From MWCR01 sp041665165 (GTDB lineage Bacteria > Patescibacteriota > Patescibacteriia > 2-12-FULL-60-25), in assembly GCA_041665165.1 (NCBI GenBank), contig JBAYJJ010000012.1, forward strand, positions 1 through 29,940: DNA of 29,940 nucleotides, in the 5' to 3' direction. Each line of letters opens with the position of its first letter. Position 1 is the first letter of the stretch. Position numbers and translations under genes: made by a program. Below the pieces are notes generated by a model that was not told the origin of the DNA, ran no database searches, and was given only the letters and a program-made list of their open reading frames with translations. Below are positions 8,000-14,658 of this stretch, one piece after another.

Positions 8000-8195
8000 C
8001 CGAGACCACCCCGGTTCGCCATTCGGCTCGCCACCCCTCCTACATTAGGAGGGGACTAAGTTATTTTGTTACTAAGTCACGTCCCCGCCTAGCGTAGAGC
8101 CTGCCCTGCCTTCGATATGCTCAGGCCCTGAGTTGATCGAAGGGAGCGAGCGTAGATCGATGTGAGTCGAACGGGTGGGGGTAGGGGGCGGTGTC
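8000..8195. repeat. Palindromic intergenic repeat upstream of pyk
   Basis: A composite repeat fills the nrdR-pyk gap. It has a perfect hairpin CCCCTCCT-ACATT-AGGAGGGG (8034-8054), a GTTAC/TAACAAAAT-type segment also seen near 28917, and the string AGAGCCTGCCCTG with GAGTCGAAcGGG shared with the repeat at 22425-22524. It ends in a G-rich stretch next to the pyk -10 box. It is a diverged member of the family at 10145-10201, 21509-21604, 22425-22524 and 28931-28990. Confidence 0.65.
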
Positions 8196-8201
8196 TCATG
8201 G

Positions 8202-8210
8202 TGGTATAAT
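8202..8210 (+). promoter_or_regulatory. Extended -10 promoter of pyk
   Basis: TGGTATAAT, a perfect TATAAT with the TGn extension and no good -35 box. Transcription would start near 8217, leaving a leader of about 16 bases without a clear Shine-Dalgarno. Confidence 0.6.
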
Positions 8211-8232
8211 GCGTAGTGAGTAAAATCGAACT

Positions 8233-9660
8233 ATGACATTCCCCGACAAAAGAACAAAAATCGTCTGCACAATCGGTCCGGCCTGCCATACTGAACCCAT
8301 GCTGAAGAAGATGATTGCTGCAGGCATGAACGTGGCGCGTTTGAATTTTTCGCATGGTACGCATAAGGACCATGCTAAGCTCACGAACCTGGTCCATTCG
8401 GCAGCCAAGAAGCAGAAGACTGTTGTCGCCATCCTTCAGGATCTGCAGGGCCCGAAAATCAGGGTCGGTGAATTGCCGGAAAAGGGGATTGATTTGGTGG
8501 CTGGCAAACAAATCATTTTCAGCACTAAGGCCAAACCAGTCCCAGGCCGCATCCCTGTCACATATCCGAAAATGCATTCAGACGTCAAACCTGGACAAAG
8601 GCTGCTTTTAAGCGACGGCTTGATGGACGTGAAAGTCAAAAAAGTAAGCGGCCAAGACATCTACTGCCTTGTGGGCACAGGCGGACATCTCACATCTCAC
8701 CAAGGCATCAACATGCCTGAGACCAAGATCAGCGCCTCGTCCATGTCAGATAAAGACAAAGATGATGTTGAGTTTGGCGTAAAACTCGGAGTGGATTGGA
8801 TTGCCTTGTCTTTTGTGCGCTCAGCCAAAGATATTTATGACCTCAAGGCTTTGATCAAGAAGCATCAAAAAGGCCATGGCCAACCCATCCGGGTTTTGGC
8901 CAAGATCGAGAAGCGCGAAGCAGTGGAAAATATGGATGAGATTTTGGAGGCTACAGACGGCATCATGGTGGCGCGTGGTGATTTGGGCGTGGAAATCCCG
9001 GCCGAGGATGTGCCTTTGATCCAAAAACAATTGATTGAAAAAGCTTTGGAAATATCCAAACCGGTGATCGTGGCCACGCAAATGCTGGATTCCATGATCC
9101 GCAATCCGCGGCCCACGCGCGCTGAAGTTTCTGACGTGGCCAATGCCGTAATCGATCACACGGACGCAGTCATGCTTTCGGGCGAAACAGCGACTGGCAA
9201 GTATCCTGTGCAAACAGTCCAGACCATGGCCAGGATCATCAGAAAAACAGAAAGCTCGCATTATGATGATTTGAACGTAAAAAACAGGAAGCCTAAAACA
9301 AAGCAGAGCGCGGTCGCGAGTTTGGCACGTGAGCTGGCAGATGAATCAAGCGCAAAGCTTATCTTGGTCGCGTCTTTGACCGGGCGTTCAGGCCGGATCG
9401 TCAGCAGTTATCGTCCGGAACTGCCCATTTTTGTCGGCACGCATGATGCGCGAGTCTGCAATCAGCTGGCCTTGTCTTGGGGGGTCATGCCGTTCTTGCT
9501 GCCCACCTGCCAAAATGTTCAGGCGCTTATCTCAAAATCAGTCGCGTATCTGAAAAAGAACCGTTTCTCAAAAAACAATGACCAGATCGTGGTCGTGGCC
9601 GGCCAACCCACCGGAATATCAGGCACGACAAATCTAGTTGAGATGCGGAAGATCTCCTGA
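8233..9660 (+). CDS. pyk: Pyruvate kinase
   Basis: 475 residues, full length. It transfers the phosphoryl group of phosphoenolpyruvate to ADP in the last step of glycolysis. The N-terminal strand RTKIVCTIGPA is present, as are the catalytic Lys region (VLAKIEKREAVENMDEI) and the metal and substrate segment MVARGDLGVEIP. VIVATQMLDSMIRNPRPTRAEVSDVANAV and SGETATGKYP follow, then the C-terminal regulatory-type domain. All expected active-site motifs are intact. The gene is monocistronic by spacing. The window also holds two phosphoglycerate mutases, so lower glycolysis is well represented. Confidence 0.97.
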   Translation: MTFPDKRTKIVCTIGPACHTEPMLKKMIAAGMNVARLNFSHGTHKDHAKLTNLVHSAAKKQKTVVAILQDLQGPKIRVGELPEKGIDLVAGKQIIFSTKAKPVPGRIPVTYPKMHSDVKPGQRLLLSDGLMDVKVKKVSGQDIYCLVGTGGHLTSHQGINMPETKISASSMSDKDKDDVEFGVKLGVDWIALSFVRSAKDIYDLKALIKKHQKGHGQPIRVLAKIEKREAVENMDEILEATDGIMVARGDLGVEIPAEDVPLIQKQLIEKALEISKPVIVATQMLDSMIRNPRPTRAEVSDVANAVIDHTDAVMLSGETATGKYPVQTVQTMARIIRKTESSHYDDLNVKNRKPKTKQSAVASLARELADESSAKLILVASLTGRSGRIVSSYRPELPIFVGTHDARVCNQLALSWGVMPFLLPTCQNVQALISKSVAYLKKNRFSKNNDQIVVVAGQPTGISGTTNLVEMRKIS

Positions 9661-9700
9661 TTTGATGCAGGCATCAAATCTGTCCCCTTGGTAAGGGGAC
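9659..9700 (+). terminator. Two hairpins just after pyk (possible terminator)
   Basis: A perfect hairpin GATTTGATGC-AG-GCATCAAATC (9659-9680) overlaps the stop codon. A second, GTCCCCTT-GGT-AAGGGGAC, follows at 9682-9700. Neither is followed by a U-tract, so termination is only possible; mRNA 3'-end protection is an alternative. Confidence 0.45.
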
Positions 9701-9713
9701 GATTGATAAACTT

Positions 9714-10062
9714 ATGAATAAATCTCAAAATAACTACGCCTTTATTGATAGCCAGAACGTGAATCTCAGTATTCGGGATCTTGGTTGGAGGATTGATGAC
9801 CAAGGGGAACTGCGATGCAGAGCTTGTGTTGCATGCTATGATCGAATATCCCAATTTTGATAAAGCAGTGATAGTGACTGGCGATGGTGATTTTTACTGT
9901 CTTGTGAAATATTTGCTCGAACAAAGAAAGTTGGGAGCGGTTCTCATTCCGAATAAAAATAAATTTTCAGCCCTACTCAAGTTTAGGGTCATCCGTTCAT
10001 TCTTGCGATATATGAACGATTTAGTGGGCAAAATTTCATATAAAAAAGAAAAGACCCCATAA
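9714..10062 (+). pseudogene. Broken NYN-domain (LabA-like PIN-fold) gene
   Basis: The ATG at 9714 opens a frame starting MNKSQNNYAFIDSQN and continuing NLSIRDLGWRIDD, the N-terminus of NYN-domain proteins with the catalytic Asp in FIDSQN. It soon reaches a stop. The conserved C-terminal half (TKGNCDAELVLHAMIEY, then IVTGDGDFYCL) continues in the +1 frame from about 9781 to 10062. From knowledge of the family, about 60 residues between the two halves are missing, and the frame is shifted at the junction near 9790. I read this as an internal deletion with frameshift rather than a live gene. The intact family is a predicted metal-dependent RNase. Confidence 0.75.
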
Positions 10063-10100
10063 GGACAGAACCTTATAGGGCTACCTTTTCCGTTGGTGAT
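10042..10100 (-). ncRNA. Predicted short minus-strand transcript (about 58 nt) with no ORF
   Basis: On the minus strand a near-consensus promoter (10135-10107) is followed after about 27 bases by a hairpin (10080-10055, CCTTATGGGG pairing with CCCTATAAGG, one mismatch) and a T-rich tract (10054-10041). No start codon with a Shine-Dalgarno lies between, so the unit would give a short RNA antisense to the end of the NYN remnant. It may be a small RNA or an expression cassette that has lost its gene. The same hairpin may terminate the plus strand. Confidence 0.45.
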
Positions 10101-10106
10101 ATTCAC

Positions 10107-10135
10107 AATATACAGCAATATGAGGTTTGTGTCAA
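10107..10135 (-). promoter_or_regulatory. Minus-strand promoter next to a palindromic repeat
   Basis: Reading the minus strand: TTGACA (10135-10130), a spacer of exactly 17 bases, TATATT (10112-10107). The -35 box lies 9 bases after the end of the repeat at 10145-10201 in the same orientation. Confidence 0.65.
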
Positions 10136-10144
10136 TGTTGTTTG

Positions 10145-10201
10145 GTATCGACCACCCCTAGCCCACTCCTCAGCCGAGGAGGGGAACCAACTGGCAGCCG
10201 G
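10145..10201 (-). repeat. Palindromic repeat, copy B
   Basis: On the minus strand this reads CCGGCTGCCAGTTGG, then TTCCCCTCCTCGGCTGAGGAG, ending TAGGGGTGGTCGATAC. It is nearly the same as copy E (28931-28990) in plus orientation. The core folds on CCCCTCCTCGGC/GCCGAGGAGGGG. Confidence 0.85.
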
Positions 10202-10202
10202 T

Positions 10203-10256
10203 ATTAGGACGCGTAAGGACGCTTTAGGACGGTTAGGACGTTACGGTTAGGCTTGT
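10203..10256. repeat. GGACG-rich degenerate repeat with 9-10 base spacing
   Basis: GGAC recurs at 10207, 10217, 10227 and 10236 with AT-rich spacers (TAGGACG-like units). It resembles the TAGGACG heptamer family in sequence but not in period. It covers the last codons of the EVE gene on the minus strand. Confidence 0.6.
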
Positions 10257-10658
10257 TTTTGAAATTTTCAGAAGCAATTCCCATTGCGGCTGGGTCATTG
10301 GCATGATGGAGAGCCTAGGCTGGTTAAAAAGCTGAAGTACATTCAAGACCGGGGTATAGCGGATCTCATCTTGGCTGACTTGCCGGGTAAGGGGCATGAT
10401 CGGTTCAATATCAATGACAGACCAATTGCCCTCGCTGGCATTCGGGTCGTCATAGGCTTTGGCAGCTACTTTGGCAATGCCAACAGCCCCTGATTCAGCG
10501 CCTTGGTGGAAGATTATGGCTAAATCGCCAGGGGCCATTTCGCGCATAAAATTGCGCGCTTGGTAATTGCGAACGCCGTCCCACCTGGTCTTACCGGATT
10601 TTAACAGCATATCCCAGCTGAAAACCTCGGGGTTTGTCTTGATGAGCCAATAGGCCAT
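10233..10658 (-). CDS. EVE-domain protein
   Basis: 141 residues. EVE domains belong to the PUA-like fold and are thought to recognise modified bases in nucleic acids. The start MAYWLIKTNPEVFSWD is the family's standard N-terminus, and WDGVRNYQARNFMREM then PGDLAIIFHQG follow as expected. The ATG at 10658 is preferred; an upstream GTG at 10670 would add four residues. No Shine-Dalgarno is seen. The last residues are coded by the GGACG repeat, so the stop has probably been moved by repeat growth. It faces away from the GIY-YIG gene; no partner gene is evident. Confidence 0.88.
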   Translation of the reverse strand: MAYWLIKTNPEVFSWDMLLKSGKTRWDGVRNYQARNFMREMAPGDLAIIFHQGAESGAVGIAKVAAKAYDDPNASEGNWSVIDIEPIMPLTRQVSQDEIRYTPVLNVLQLFNQPRLSIMPMTQPQWELLLKISKTSLTVTS

Positions 10659-10764
10659 ATGTCTATCCACAGCGTAGCATATAGGCTATTTTTGGCTAGT
10701 TTTGGTCTTATTGAGGCTTGCATAGGAAATATGATTATGTTAAGCTCTCACGACAATTATATAT

Positions 10765-10822
10765 TGGGTTCGTGGTGTAGCCTGGTTAACACGCCCCGCA
10801 GTACTGCGGGGAGATCGAGGGT
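10765..10822 (+). pseudogene. Truncated tRNA-Asp copy with palindrome in place of the anticodon arm
   Basis: Bases 10761-10793 are identical to 11080-11112, the 5' flank and first 29 bases of the intact tRNA-Asp. The anticodon arm is replaced by an 18-base perfect palindrome, CCCCGCAGTACTGCGGGG (10794-10811). Then AGATCGAGGGT (10812-10822) again matches the tRNA variable region and the start of the T stem, and the copy ends. There is no T loop or acceptor 3' strand, so it cannot be a functional tRNA. The GAGGG of the T stem (10817-10821) sits 5 bases before the GIY-YIG ATG and can act as its Shine-Dalgarno. Confidence 0.9.
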
Positions 10823-10826
10823 AGTT

Positions 10827-11099
10827 ATGAATCATTTTGTCTATATCCTGCGAAATGCCAAAGGCAATTACTACGTAGGTGCAACAAATGACATCCAGCG
10901 CCGTTTAGCTGAGCATAATTCTGGGGTCAGTCTAGCAACTCGCGGGCGAGGACCATGGTGCCTAGTGTATACCGAAACCTATGCAACGCCGCAGGAAGCA
11001 AAGAATCGTGAATATAAAATAAAACAAAAGAAAAGAAAAAGTTATATCGATTGGTTGATTGCAGAGGCGGGTAAAAATAATATTGGGTTCGTGGTGTAG
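10827..11099 (+). CDS. GIY-YIG nuclease embedded between tRNA-Asp sequences
   Basis: 90 residues. It is a compact GIY-YIG endonuclease domain protein of the YhbQ/UvrC-N-like type. The first motif reads FVYILRNAKGNYYVGATND (YIL and YVG are the GIY/YIG-equivalent strands). Arg in DIQRRLAEHNSG is the expected catalytic-helix Arg, and Glu in KNREYKIKQ is the expected metal-binding Glu. The ATG at 10827 is chosen because it starts directly before the fold and has GAGGG 5 bases upstream; the longer frame from 10659 runs through the tRNA fragment. The TAG stop (11097-11099) lies inside the D arm of the intact tRNA-Asp, so the last codons (NNIGFVV) overlap the tRNA. Confidence 0.9.
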   Translation: MNHFVYILRNAKGNYYVGATNDIQRRLAEHNSGVSLATRGRGPWCLVYTETYATPQEAKNREYKIKQKKRKSYIDWLIAEAGKNNIGFVV

Positions 11100-11162
11100 C
11101 CTGGTTAACACGTCTCCCTGTCACGGAGAAGATCGAGGGTTCGAATCCCTTCGAACCCGCCA
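11085..11162 (+). tRNA. tRNA-Asp (GTC)
   Basis: 78 bases including an encoded CCA. The acceptor stem GGGTTCG pairs with CGAACCC (11152-11158), followed by discriminator G and CCA. The D arm is GTGTAGCCTGGTTAACAC. The anticodon arm is TCTCC-CTGTCAC-GGAGA with anticodon GTC. The T arm GAGGGTTCGAATCCCTT contains the standard TTCGAAT loop. It overlaps the end of the GIY-YIG reading frame and is followed by a terminator. Confidence 0.97.
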
Positions 11163-11165
11163 TAC

Positions 11166-11190
11166 AAAAAAGCGCCAAAAGCGTTTTTTT
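11166..11190 (+). terminator. Terminator after tRNA-Asp
   Basis: AAAAAAGCGC-CAAAA-GCGTTTTTTT: an A/T-flanked stem with a CGC/GCG core ending in seven T. Confidence 0.75.
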
Positions 11191-11290
11191 GTTTACTGAA
11201 GGGATTTGAATTTATTTATTGCGTTTATTTCACTGAAATGGCACTATAACATCAGTTTTTTATCAACTAACAATAGAAGGATATTATTTT

Positions 11291-11857
11291 ATGAATAAGC
11301 TCATAGGATTCGGGATAATCATGTTCGGCGTCATCACATTATCCGGTTGCGGTACTGCGGGTGTCGTCCAAAATAACGATCAGGCCAATAATCCAGCGCA
11401 GGGGACGAGCGTCTCGCAGACGGATACCAATACGGTCAAGCCAACGGCCGCTGCAAGTAAAATAACAGCCATTGTTCCGGAAGGTTGGCTACCTGTTGAG
11501 GGTTCAGTTCTACCCGTGCAATATATGAAGGGTTCAGCCAGCTTCATGGCTAAAACAGAGAGCTTCGGAACAACCGACTTGGATCAGGTGACGGAAAAGG
11601 CTCTGGCTATCTTTAAGAGCGCGTTCAGCAATGTTTCCGTTCAAGGCGAAACCACAAGAATCACTGTCGACGGTCATGATGCGCGAAAATTGGTTTTTAC
11701 CAGTGAAATAAGCGGCATCAAGATGAAGTACATGTATGTTTATACAGTCGTGGGTAATGATGTATATGCCATAACTTTCGGCGACCAGGCCGAGAGCTAT
11801 GATAGTTATATTTCTGATTACGAAAAGATATTGAACCAGATCAAGTTCGTGAACTGA
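11291..11857 (+). CDS. Predicted lipoprotein, function unknown
   Basis: 188 residues. The signal peptide MNKLIGFGIIMFGVITLSGC ends in a lipobox (LSGC, Cys at about 20). An Asn/Gln/Thr-rich spacer follows, then a domain of about 130 residues starting near ITAIVPEGWLPVE. Its outline (IVPEGW, internal repeats of aromatic strands, YEKILNQIKF at the end) resembles PsbP-like folds and the distal domains of the TSP3 proteins, but that is only an impression. The Shine-Dalgarno AGAAGGA lies about 9 bases before the ATG. It is probably anchored to the outer face of the cytoplasmic membrane. Confidence 0.75.
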   Translation: MNKLIGFGIIMFGVITLSGCGTAGVVQNNDQANNPAQGTSVSQTDTNTVKPTAAASKITAIVPEGWLPVEGSVLPVQYMKGSASFMAKTESFGTTDLDQVTEKALAIFKSAFSNVSVQGETTRITVDGHDARKLVFTSEISGIKMKYMYVYTVVGNDVYAITFGDQAESYDSYISDYEKILNQIKFVN

Positions 11858-11918
11858 AGCATGATTTAACGTGTAAAATGCGGACATGACGAAGCACGAT
11901 TATTCCGCTGAATGAAAT

Positions 11919-12446
11919 ATGCAAAAGGCCGCATTTGATGCCTCGCAACTCATAGCCATGATCGACTATCCTCCGTTGCACAGCCCAGAGGCACTTCTTT
12001 CATATTACGAAAAGCATAAATCGGGGGCTGCTGTCGAGCCCGTGATCGTGGTGCCAATCGAAGCGGCGATAGGATATTTCGCTGAAAGGTCAGGGCGCTA
12101 TGAAACTTACAAAGAAGCTCTGAACGAGTTTTTACCAAGTCATCCATCGGCCAGGTACTTTATGCTCGGCGGCAAGCACCGTTCGGCCGCGGCCACAATA
12201 TTAGGTGTTAAAATACCTTGTCTTGTCGTTGGAAGTGATGCTGATGTCGCCGAGATCCGTAGTTTGATGTCAGAAGGTAAAATTACAGGCGTGCCGAGCG
12301 TGGGCAAGGATTTTATCGATACGTTGCGCGAATTGGAGGAGCATTATTACGAACACAAAAAGTTCTGGACTATGGAGGAAAAGACCAAGGCCATGATAAA
12401 AAACAAAGACATTCCCGAGGGCATGCTTAAAACTAAACTCAAATAG
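11919..12446 (+). CDS. ParB/sulfiredoxin-like domain protein
   Basis: 175 residues. The segment VEPVIVVPIEAAIGYF followed by YFMLGGKHRSAAATILGVK and IPCLVVG matches the ParB/Srx superfamily core, whose signature is an invariant G-x-HR-x2-A. No DNA-binding helix-turn-helix is obvious, unlike partition ParB, and no ParA is nearby, so it is unlikely to be the chromosomal ParB. A C-terminal helical region (about 120-175) is Lys/Glu-rich. Homologs act as CTP switches, nucleases or kinases; the function here is unknown. There is no Shine-Dalgarno before the ATG. Confidence 0.6.
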   Translation: MQKAAFDASQLIAMIDYPPLHSPEALLSYYEKHKSGAAVEPVIVVPIEAAIGYFAERSGRYETYKEALNEFLPSHPSARYFMLGGKHRSAAATILGVKIPCLVVGSDADVAEIRSLMSEGKITGVPSVGKDFIDTLRELEEHYYEHKKFWTMEEKTKAMIKNKDIPEGMLKTKLK

Positions 12447-12500
12447 CCCTTCAGCCGCAAATACTGTAAAATAAAGCACAAGTTTGCGCTAAGCCGGAAT

Positions 12501-13853
12501 ATGCCTGTCAAAAACAGTTTTTATCAAAAGCACGGCAACACATTAAAGAAATATTTCATACCGCATTCGGGGAATAATTTTCACCCGCATATTTTGCATA
12601 CCAAGCGCGCCATTTTTTACAGCGCTTTTTTCATCCTCATAAAAGTCATGGTCGTCGGAGCAGCGCTCGCTGTACCCTTGGAAGCTTTTTTGGCTCCAGA
12701 CGTCTTAGCTGAGCAAGGCAAAAAGATTGTGGCCATGACCAATGAGCTGCGTAAAGAAAAAGGCTTGGCTTCAGTGACTGAAATTGCGGATTTGGATTCA
12801 TCTGCGCAAATGCGGGCTACGGACATGGCCAGCCAGCAGTACTTCAGTCACACCAGTCCAGACGGCAAAAAGCTCCAATACTTTTTAGGCCAGGCCGGTT
12901 ATCATTATTCAGAAGCAGGCGAGAACTTGGCCATGGGTTTTTCTGATGCAGAATCAGTCATGAGCGGCTGGATGAAAAGCCCGACCCATTATGCGAATTT
13001 AGCGGAAAGTATTTATACGGACGTTGGCGTGGGCATTGCTGGCGGCATTTTTAATGGCACGCCGACCGTTTTTGTGGCCCAGCATTTTGGCACGCCCATT
13101 GAGACCAAAAACATGGCCATGATCCGCGGCCAGGAATCAGCAGAAGTTTTGAGAGCCATCAAATCGGCTGAACAGCGAATAGCAAATAGCGAACAGCTGA
13201 AATCATCAGGCAAGGTCTTGGCTGAGAAGACGATTAACAAGACGCCACAACCCGCAACTCGTAGCTCGCAACTCGTAGCTCGTAGCTCAAAACCAGAGAC
13301 GCGGGACGTGGGACGTGGGACGAGCGACGATGTCAGTTCCCCTGTGTTGGATGCTCAAAAGTCATCTGTCGCCTGGAGCGATACTGCTGATGGCCGTACG
13401 CATTTGGTGGTAAAAGCCGCAATCAGCAAAGATGCGATTGGTGCATTGGCCATGGTACAAGGCTATCAGATTGAGTTAGGCAAAAATCAAGACGGCATGT
13501 TTGAGGGCTCATTGACCGTGCCTGCTTCGTCAAAAGAAATTTTTCAGACAGTCATGGCTCCGACCGTGATGATCGCCGGAGAGAATGGAACCATGTCCGA
13601 AGAAACCATTGATTGGCAGAATCCAAAAGTCATAAGCCAGACTCCGTGGCAAAAATACATGCAAGCTAAGTCGTGGCTGTACAGCTCCATCCCTGTCTTC
13701 ATGTTTTCCAACTGGGTCTATTTTTTCTTTTTGCTGTTCTTCTGCATTGCCTTGGCCATCAATATCCTTGTGGAAATCCGCCAACAGCACAAGCATGTGA
13801 TTCTGCAGACAGTGGGCTTGATAGCGTTGTTGGTGTGCTTACTGAAGTTTTAG
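12501..13853 (+). CDS. CAP/SCP-domain (YkwD-like) membrane protein with repeat insertions
   Basis: 450 residues. A transmembrane segment at about 37-60 is followed by a CAP domain (about 72-200). It carries AMTNELRKEKGLASV, the HTSPDGKKLQYFLGQAGY and GENLAMGF motifs, and HYANLAESIYTDVGVGI. These match the YkwD/PR-1 fold, which in bacteria is extracytoplasmic. Residues about 225-277 are low complexity and coded by three heptamer arrays. A further domain of about 100 residues and two C-terminal membrane helices (about 393-420 and 432-450) follow. The active-site type is unclear. The stop is 4 bases before the Nudix gene. Confidence 0.85.
   Translation: MPVKNSFYQKHGNTLKKYFIPHSGNNFHPHILHTKRAIFYSAFFILIKVMVVGAALAVPLEAFLAPDVLAEQGKKIVAMTNELRKEKGLASVTEIADLDSSAQMRATDMASQQYFSHTSPDGKKLQYFLGQAGYHYSEAGENLAMGFSDAESVMSGWMKSPTHYANLAESIYTDVGVGIAGGIFNGTPTVFVAQHFGTPIETKNMAMIRGQESAEVLRAIKSAEQRIANSEQLKSSGKVLAEKTINKTPQPATRSSQLVARSSKPETRDVGRGTSDDVSSPVLDAQKSSVAWSDTADGRTHLVVKAAISKDAIGALAMVQGYQIELGKNQDGMFEGSLTVPASSKEIFQTVMAPTVMIAGENGTMSEETIDWQNPKVISQTPWQKYMQAKSWLYSSIPVFMFSNWVYFFFLLFFCIALAINILVEIRQQHKHVILQTVGLIALLVCLLKF
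13174..13330. repeat. Three in-frame heptamer arrays inside the CAP gene
   Basis: Array 1 (13174-13201): AGCGAAT-type 7-mers. Array 2 (13251-13285): CTCGTAG/CTCGCAA 7-mers, five units. Array 3 (13296-13330): GAGACGC, GGGACGT twice, GGGACGA, GCGACGA. Array 3 has the same unit order and reading frame as the array at 28305-28339 in the UvrD gene, encoding TRDVGRGTSDD here and TRDVGRRTSDD there. A CTCGTAG-type array followed by the GGGACGT-type array also recurs at 28635-28696. Confidence 0.9.
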
Positions 13854-13857
13854 GCTC

Positions 13858-14241
13858 ATGTCCACTTTTTTCGTCGCTAGCCACGCGCTAATCCAAAGAG
13901 ACGGTAAATACCTTGTCACGCGCAGGTCGGCTTTGAATGATTATATGCCGCTTAAATGGGATGTGCCGGGCGGCACAGTTGAGGTAGGGGAGACTGTGGA
14001 AGGAGCTTTGCAACGCGAAGTTCAAGAAGAGACTGGTTTAGAGGTAAAGATCGGGTCGCCGATTCACGTTTTCACCGTCAATAATCCGGCTCGCCCAACC
14101 ATCCAAATTGTCTTTGAATGCAAATACATCTCTGGCGAGGTCAAGCTTGACCCAGAAGAACACGATCAATTTGAATGGCTTTCAATCGAGGAAATGAAAA
14201 AGATTGATGCCATTGCGTTTTTGGATGATTATCTGAAATAG
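13858..14241 (+). CDS. Nudix hydrolase
   Basis: 127 residues, a single Nudix domain. The Nudix box GGTVEVGETVEGALQREVQE, continuing ETGLEV, is complete (GX5EX7REUXEEXGU), so Mg-dependent hydrolysis of a nucleoside diphosphate-linked substrate is likely. The substrate cannot be predicted. It starts 4 bases after the CAP gene stop and may be coupled to it. Confidence 0.92.
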   Translation: MSTFFVASHALIQRDGKYLVTRRSALNDYMPLKWDVPGGTVEVGETVEGALQREVQEETGLEVKIGSPIHVFTVNNPARPTIQIVFECKYISGEVKLDPEEHDQFEWLSIEEMKKIDAIAFLDDYLK

Positions 14242-14258
14242 AGGCCTTTCCTGAAAAA

Positions 14259-14267
14259 TGCTATACT
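14259..14267 (+). promoter_or_regulatory. Extended -10 promoter, leaderless configuration
   Basis: TGCTATACT (TGn plus TATACT) ends 9 bases before the ATG at 14277, so the transcript would begin about 3 bases before the start codon. Confidence 0.55.
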
Positions 14268-14276
14268 GACCGTACT

Positions 14277-14546
14277 ATGATAAAAGCTCTTTCTCCAAAC
14301 AAGGTCGGGCTTGTGCTTGGCGCATTGCTCGTCGTGTTCCATCTTTGCTGGTCTATTTTAGTCGCCCTGGGTTGGGCGCAGTTTGTCATTGATTGGATCT
14401 TCACGCTCCACATGATCCAGCCAGTGTACCAGATCATGCCGTTTTCTTTTGGCCTGATGCTTGGCTTGCTGGTCATGGTTTTTGTCATTGGCTATGCCAT
14501 GGGCTATGTCGGTGGCCTGCTGTGGAATTTTTTGCACGATAAATAG
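14277..14546 (+). CDS. Small integral membrane protein, DUF5676-like
   Basis: 89 residues with two hydrophobic helices (about 11-34 and 54-82). Gly-rich spacing near the end (FVIGYAMGYVGGLLWNFLHDK) resembles small bacterial membrane proteins of the DUF5676 type. That assignment rests on overall pattern only. It has no Shine-Dalgarno; the promoter lies so close that the mRNA should be leaderless. Confidence 0.65.
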   Translation: MIKALSPNKVGLVLGALLVVFHLCWSILVALGWAQFVIDWIFTLHMIQPVYQIMPFSFGLMLGLLVMVFVIGYAMGYVGGLLWNFLHDK

Positions 14547-14638
14547 GGCACTATAGCCTCCTTTGCCTGTCAGCCGTAGCTTTAGCGGAGGATGGTTTAA
14601 GTCTCCTTTATTGAAGAGGATTGATTCCATCTGGTTTT

Positions 14639-14647
14639 TGATATAAA
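14639..14647 (+). promoter_or_regulatory. Extended -10 promoter of lysS, near-leaderless
   Basis: TGATATAAA (TGn plus TATAAA) ends 11 bases before the lysS ATG at 14659; the expected leader is about 5 bases. The preceding gap (14547-14638) holds the CCGTAGCTTTAGCGG string, a possible repeat fragment, and no gene. Confidence 0.55.
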
Positions 14648-14658
14648 GTTTGTGCCAT

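Noticed and set aside
10765..10822. A second functional tRNA gene
   Set aside because: T loop and acceptor 3' strand are missing and the anticodon loop is replaced by a palindrome.
10659..11099. GIY-YIG gene starting at 10659 with 146 residues
   Set aside because: The extra 56 residues are translated from the truncated tRNA copy and its upstream flank; the fold starts at the ATG at 10827, which has GAGGG at the right distance.
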